From JBBRGK01 sp036741355 (lineage in GTDB: Bacteria > Chloroflexota > Dehalococcoidia > CAUJGQ01): DNA of 43,720 nucleotides. The position numbers and the translations under genes are program-made. Below, piece after piece: positions 40,469 through 43,720 of this stretch (its first letter is position 1; each line of letters starts with the position of its first letter). The stretch lies in NCBI GenBank assembly GCA_036741355.1, contig DAINSK010000028.1, forward strand, positions 1 to 43,720. The letters are read 5' to 3'. The notes beneath the pieces were generated by a model. That model saw only the letters and a program-made list of their open reading frames with translations. It searched no databases and was not told the origin of the DNA.

Positions 40469-41422
40469 TCAGTAGAGCTCAGCGAGCGAGCTTGGCAGAT
40501 CGTCCAACGCAGCCTTACGCCGCTCCGGCCTCATCGCACTCGCGCCCGGACCAAGACCGGCGATGATGGCCATCAATCCAGCGACAATTACGGCTCGCCG
40601 GGTTGCTAGAAAGGAGTCGTCAATCTCTGCTTCCGATCCGTAGCCCTGGATCAGCGCTGCCCGGTCGTCTGGCGAGCTCCAGCGGCGCATGTCGAAAGTC
40701 GGATGGCTGATATAGGCGTCGCCAAAGTCAATGACTCCCTGAAACTGGAAACTCACAGGGTCAACGAACACGTGCTCAGGCCCCGGATTGCTATGGAGCG
40801 CAGTCCTCGACTCGTCCGTGACAGATTGCAGGGCTTTCGTCACAGCCGTTTCCGGACTGATTGCCAGAGGCCATATCTCCGGCTGGGCCGTGATCGCCGC
40901 CATAGACCGGTGCAGGCTGCTCTCGATGCGATTCCGCACCGCCATGCCGTCCTTGTCGCCGGGGAAAAGTCCGCTGGCTTCAAACGGCGCTAAATCGACG
41001 CCGTGAATTCGCCGTAACGCTCTACCAAGGTCGAACAGGACTGACCAACGAGCTTGACCTTCCAGGACGACGTTCCTCACGGCCACGCCTGGCACCCGCG
41101 TCTCCAGCACATACTCGATGTCGCCGTCACGACCGTAGCCGAGCACGCGAGGGACCGTGACCTCAGGAGCCTCCTTGGCGATGACCTGCTGATGAAATGC
41201 AGCCTTCTCGATGCTCGTACTGGTGCGCACTCTATGCTGGCGCTGAGTCTTGAAGATGTACTGCTCGTCGATGACGTAGGCCCGCGCCTCGCCGCCGGTT
41301 TCGTCGACCGCCGTGACCGCCGAGGCGGACGGCAGGTGGCGCCGCGCGAATCTCAGGACTGTCGCTTCGTCCAGGACGGGATCAGCAGGATCTGGTTGGC
41401 GGTAAATATTTGCCTGCACCAT
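40469..41422 (-). CDS. Aminoglycoside phosphotransferase-fold protein with degenerate active site
   Basis: This is a 317-residue protein of the phosphotransferase fold: ARAYVIDEQYIFKTQRQ with the ATP-binding Lys, VPRVLGYGRDGDIEYVLETRVPG in the hinge, and GVIDFGDAYISHPTFDM with the DFG-like Asp. The catalytic loop, normally HxDxxxxN, reads HSNPGPEH: the catalytic Asp is Asn212 and the Mg-binding Asn is His217. It is probably a weak kinase or a pseudokinase. AAAGGAG directly precedes the ATG at 41422. It sits between the ABC exporter and an intact family member, suggesting a regulatory or substrate-binding partner role. Confidence 0.8.
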   Translation of the reverse strand: MVQANIYRQPDPADPVLDEATVLRFARRHLPSASAVTAVDETGGEARAYVIDEQYIFKTQRQHRVRTSTSIEKAAFHQQVIAKEAPEVTVPRVLGYGRDGDIEYVLETRVPGVAVRNVVLEGQARWSVLFDLGRALRRIHGVDLAPFEASGLFPGDKDGMAVRNRIESSLHRSMAAITAQPEIWPLAISPETAVTKALQSVTDESRTALHSNPGPEHVFVDPVSFQFQGVIDFGDAYISHPTFDMRRWSSPDDRAALIQGYGSEAEIDDSFLATRRAVIVAGLMAIIAGLGPGASAMRPERRKAALDDLPSSLAELY

Positions 41423-41444
41423 TTCTCCTTTCTCCTTCTCGAGC

Positions 41445-43238
41445 TTATGAAGCGCGTTGCCAGTCCCAGCCGGCTGCTTCCAGCTCCAGTAGGGCAGCAA
41501 ACCGGCCTCCTTTTGCCACCAGCTCCGCCGGCGTTCCTTCTTCCACGATTTGGCCGTGGTCGATAACGACTACTCTGTCCGCCTCCCGCGCAGTGCTCAA
41601 ACGGTGTGCGACGGTGAGCACCGCTGTGCCGCTGGACAAGACCCTCTCGCGCAGCGCCTCTCGCAAAGCCGCTTCGCTGGCGCCGTCCAGGGCTGAGGTC
41701 CCTTCGTCGAACAACAGCACCGGTGGCCGCCACACAAGGGCACGCGTCAGGGCGAGCAACTGCTCTTGGCCGGCGGAGAGCTGCACTCCTTTACCCCTGC
41801 CCGACCCTCTTAGCTGAGTCTGATAGCCCTCAGGCAGGGCGCGGATGAAAGCGTCGGCGCCGCTGATTCGCGCCGCATCGATCACCGCGGCCTCTGACAC
41901 CGTTGCGTCGTTCAGACTCAAGTTCTCCATGACCGTGCCGGAGAAGAGCTGGGATACCTGGGGCACCACAGCCACGACTCCTCTGCGCTCGTCATCCATG
42001 ATCGAACGTGGGTTCCTGCCGGCTACGCGAACGGAGCCGCTCCAGGGAGAGTAGAGTCCGGCAAGGAGATGAACGATGCTCGTCTTCCCCGCGCCAGTCC
42101 GTCCAACAAGCGCAACGTGCTCGCCACGCGGTACGCGAAGACTGACGTTGCGGAGGACGGGCTCCTCGCCGTAGCCGAAAACGATGTTGTCGCAGCTAAC
42201 GCCGTCGTTTGCTGGAGACAGCTCGGTGAGCTCCGCCGGTTTGTCATCGGCCGGAAGCGAGAGGACCTGAAAAATCCGTTCGGCGCCGGACAGAGCACTT
42301 TGCACGGTCTGCCACTGATCGCCCAGGGCAGTGATCGGCGTGAAGAACCGCTGCAACAGGAGGGCGAACGCGGTGAGCGTGCCAATGGAGATGCCGAGCG
42401 TGCCGAACGCCTCGCGCGTCCCGACCCAGAGGAGAAAAGCGATCGCGGTGGAAGACATGACAGCGGTCACCGGCGGGTAGAAGGACGAGTATAGTGACGA
42501 GCGATTGTAGGCGTTCACGACCTGGCTGAGGACGCGGCGGAAAGAGGTGACGAGGCTCGCTTCCCGCCCGAAAGCCTGAACGATTTCAACTCCCCTCAAA
42601 GTCTCTTGCAGATGCGTGTTCATCAGGCCAACTGCCAACCGGTTCGCCCGTTCAGCTTCGCGAATCCGTATCTGGAAGAAGCGCGTGATTACAACCAAAG
42701 GCGGAACGACCAGGGCCGCGGCAAGCGACAAGGCCGGGCTGAGGATGACCATTGCCGCCGCGATCGTGACGAGCCGGAAGAGGTTGGCGACTAACGTCGC
42801 GACGCCGGTTGTGAACACCGTGTCCAGCGTCTCGACGTCAGCCGTGCAGCGGCTTATCACATCGCCGAGGGGCGTACAGTCGAAGTAGCTGGTAGGCAGA
42901 CGCTGCAGGTGGGCGAAGAGACGAACCCGCAGGCCGCTGAGCACGTGCTGGGCGACCGCCGCGGCGAGATAGCCGTAGGCCAACGTCATGCCTTGCCCTA
43001 GTGCAGTAGCCCCAAGGTAAAGCACGGCCAGCAGCAGCAGCCCCTGTGTCCTACCGACTGCCAGGTGGTGGTCAATGATAGACCTGAGGAGTATGGGCGG
43101 GGCCAGCTCGAATAGGGCGGCCGCCAGCACAAGCAAGGCGATCGCCAGCAGCGATCGGCGCCAGGGGTTGACTAGCTTGGCAAGTTGGCTCGGGAGACTT
43201 GGACCAGATGCAGGAACATCGATTCCAGCTGCGTTCAT
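41445..43238 (-). CDS. ABC exporter subunit (fused permease and ATPase)
   Basis: This 597-residue half-transporter of the MsbA/LmrA type has six membrane helices (about 28-310) with QRLPTSYFDCTPLGDVISR in the first coupling loop. The ATPase follows: Walker A GRTGAGKT with Lys385, Q-loop VVPQVSQLFSGTV, a signature written LSAGQEQLLALTRAL rather than LSGGQ, Walker B VLLFDEGTSALD and the H-loop VAHRLS. All catalytic residues are present. It overlaps the preceding ABC gene by four bases, as heterodimeric exporters often do. The two phosphotransferase-fold genes follow 22 bases downstream, so drug or natural-product export is a reasonable guess. Confidence 0.9.
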   Translation of the reverse strand: MNAAGIDVPASGPSLPSQLAKLVNPWRRSLLAIALLVLAAALFELAPPILLRSIIDHHLAVGRTQGLLLLAVLYLGATALGQGMTLAYGYLAAAVAQHVLSGLRVRLFAHLQRLPTSYFDCTPLGDVISRCTADVETLDTVFTTGVATLVANLFRLVTIAAAMVILSPALSLAAALVVPPLVVITRFFQIRIREAERANRLAVGLMNTHLQETLRGVEIVQAFGREASLVTSFRRVLSQVVNAYNRSSLYSSFYPPVTAVMSSTAIAFLLWVGTREAFGTLGISIGTLTAFALLLQRFFTPITALGDQWQTVQSALSGAERIFQVLSLPADDKPAELTELSPANDGVSCDNIVFGYGEEPVLRNVSLRVPRGEHVALVGRTGAGKTSIVHLLAGLYSPWSGSVRVAGRNPRSIMDDERRGVVAVVPQVSQLFSGTVMENLSLNDATVSEAAVIDAARISGADAFIRALPEGYQTQLRGSGRGKGVQLSAGQEQLLALTRALVWRPPVLLFDEGTSALDGASEAALREALRERVLSSGTAVLTVAHRLSTAREADRVVVIDHGQIVEEGTPAELVAKGGRFAALLELEAAGWDWQRAS

Positions 43239-43684
43239 GTGTCACTCTCGCCGACGGCAGCCAGCTCCGTACGCGTCTGTGCCCGGTAGATGCGGGCATA
43301 GAGTCCGCCCTTCGCCATGAGCTCCGTGTGTGTTCCTTGCTCTTCGACCCTGCCCTCCTTGAGAACGACGACCTGATCCGCGTGGGGGAAAGCCGCCAAA
43401 CGCTGCGAGCAGAGAACAATAGTCACCCGTTCGTCTCCTGGGCGCTTCGGGCCGAAAGCGTCACGCAGGCCCCTAACGATTTGTGCCTCGATTTCGACAT
43501 CGACAGCGGAGAAGGGGTCGTCCAGTACGAGGATGCCAGGCCATCCGGGCGCCGCTGCGGCGAGCGCCCGCGCTAAACCCACCCGCTGGCGCTGGCCGCC
43601 AGAGATGCGTACGCCCAGTTCGCCGGTCTCGGTATCAACTCCTCTGGGGAAGTCGAGGATGTCTTCTTCTAGGAGCCTGTCCGG
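43235..43684 (-). pseudogene. ABC exporter partner subunit, C-terminal part only
   Basis: The last 150 codons of an ABC ATPase domain are present: LLEEDILDFPRGVDTETGEL, signature ISGGQRQRVGLARAL, Walker B ILVLDDPFSAVD (Asp in place of the usual catalytic Glu after LDD), the H-loop position reading CSQRL, and VVVLKEGRVEEQGTHTEL. Upstream in frame there is a TAG at 43685-43687, and the remaining 33 bases of the window do not continue the ABC sequence. The gene is thus broken there or the window ends at foreign DNA. The degenerate Walker B Glu and H-loop His suggest this was the non-hydrolysing half of a heterodimer. Confidence 0.7.
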
Positions 43685-43720
43685 CTAACACTTGAACCAA
43701 CTCGGTGGACCGGCCTACGC
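43671..43720. mobile_element. Possible insertion-sequence end at the window edge
   Basis: ABC similarity stops at about 43673. The sequence then reads ctagGAGCCTGTCCGGCTAA, a start that resembles inverted-repeat ends of IS5-family elements, next to a CTAG that is a typical target for that family. Only 50 bases are visible, so this is tentative. Confidence 0.3.

Overview
The window reads as a chromosomal segment of a high-GC bacterium, most likely a member of the Chloroflexota (Thermomicrobia-like or a related class). The reasons are indirect: lipoproteins with twin-arginine-like signals and long Ala/Gly/Pro/Thr linkers, peptide-type ABC importers, a DUF929-VKOR pair, stand-alone family III CoA-transferases and abundant short palindromic intergenic repeats. 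No rRNA, tRNA or CRISPR array was seen, so the taxonomy is inference.

Region 1 (1-9.1 kb): dapA, a CitE-like lyase overlapping a HAD phosphatase, a decayed ATPase-regulator remnant, a lone peptide-type substrate-binding lipoprotein, then a forward run of small enzymes (two cupins, a VOC protein, a GNAT acetyltransferase), a reverse PAP2 phosphatase and an atypical crotonase.

Region 2 (9.1-18.7 kb): a tightly overlapping reverse-strand operon encodes a peptide-type binding protein, two permeases and two family III CoA-transferases. No transporter ATPase gene accompanies it. It diverges from an acyl-CoA carboxyltransferase and an MFS exporter. Together with the crotonase and the CitE-like lyase this suggests uptake, CoA activation and breakdown of an organic acid; the substrate is unknown.

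Region 3 (18.7-32.8 kb): a DUF402 protein, an unknown multi-pass membrane protein, a dnaA without dnaN beside it, a J-domain protein downstream of an aldehyde dehydrogenase and two small ORFs, a PEP-utilising swivel-domain protein without an ATP-grasp domain, a phosphonatase-like hydrolase, a secreted phospholipase C-like phosphoesterase and a prolyl oligopeptidase. Most gaps hold palindromic repeats of three families, plus an exact 60-bp tandem repeat.

Region 4 (32.8-43.7 kb) is accessory in character. It holds a BrnT/BrnA-type toxin-antitoxin pair with a candidate operator, an EthD-like protein, a DUF72 fragment, a DUF929-VKOR disulfide module and a small chimeric ORF ending in an Hcp-like segment. 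Next comes a Phd/YefM antitoxin whose promoter is built into a perfect 17-bp inverted repeat, followed by a PIN-toxin stub cut off by a DUF402 gene. The window ends with an operon of a two-subunit ABC exporter plus two aminoglycoside-phosphotransferase-fold proteins, one of which lacks the catalytic Asp. The first ABC subunit is truncated near the right edge by an in-frame stop and sequence that may be an insertion-sequence end.
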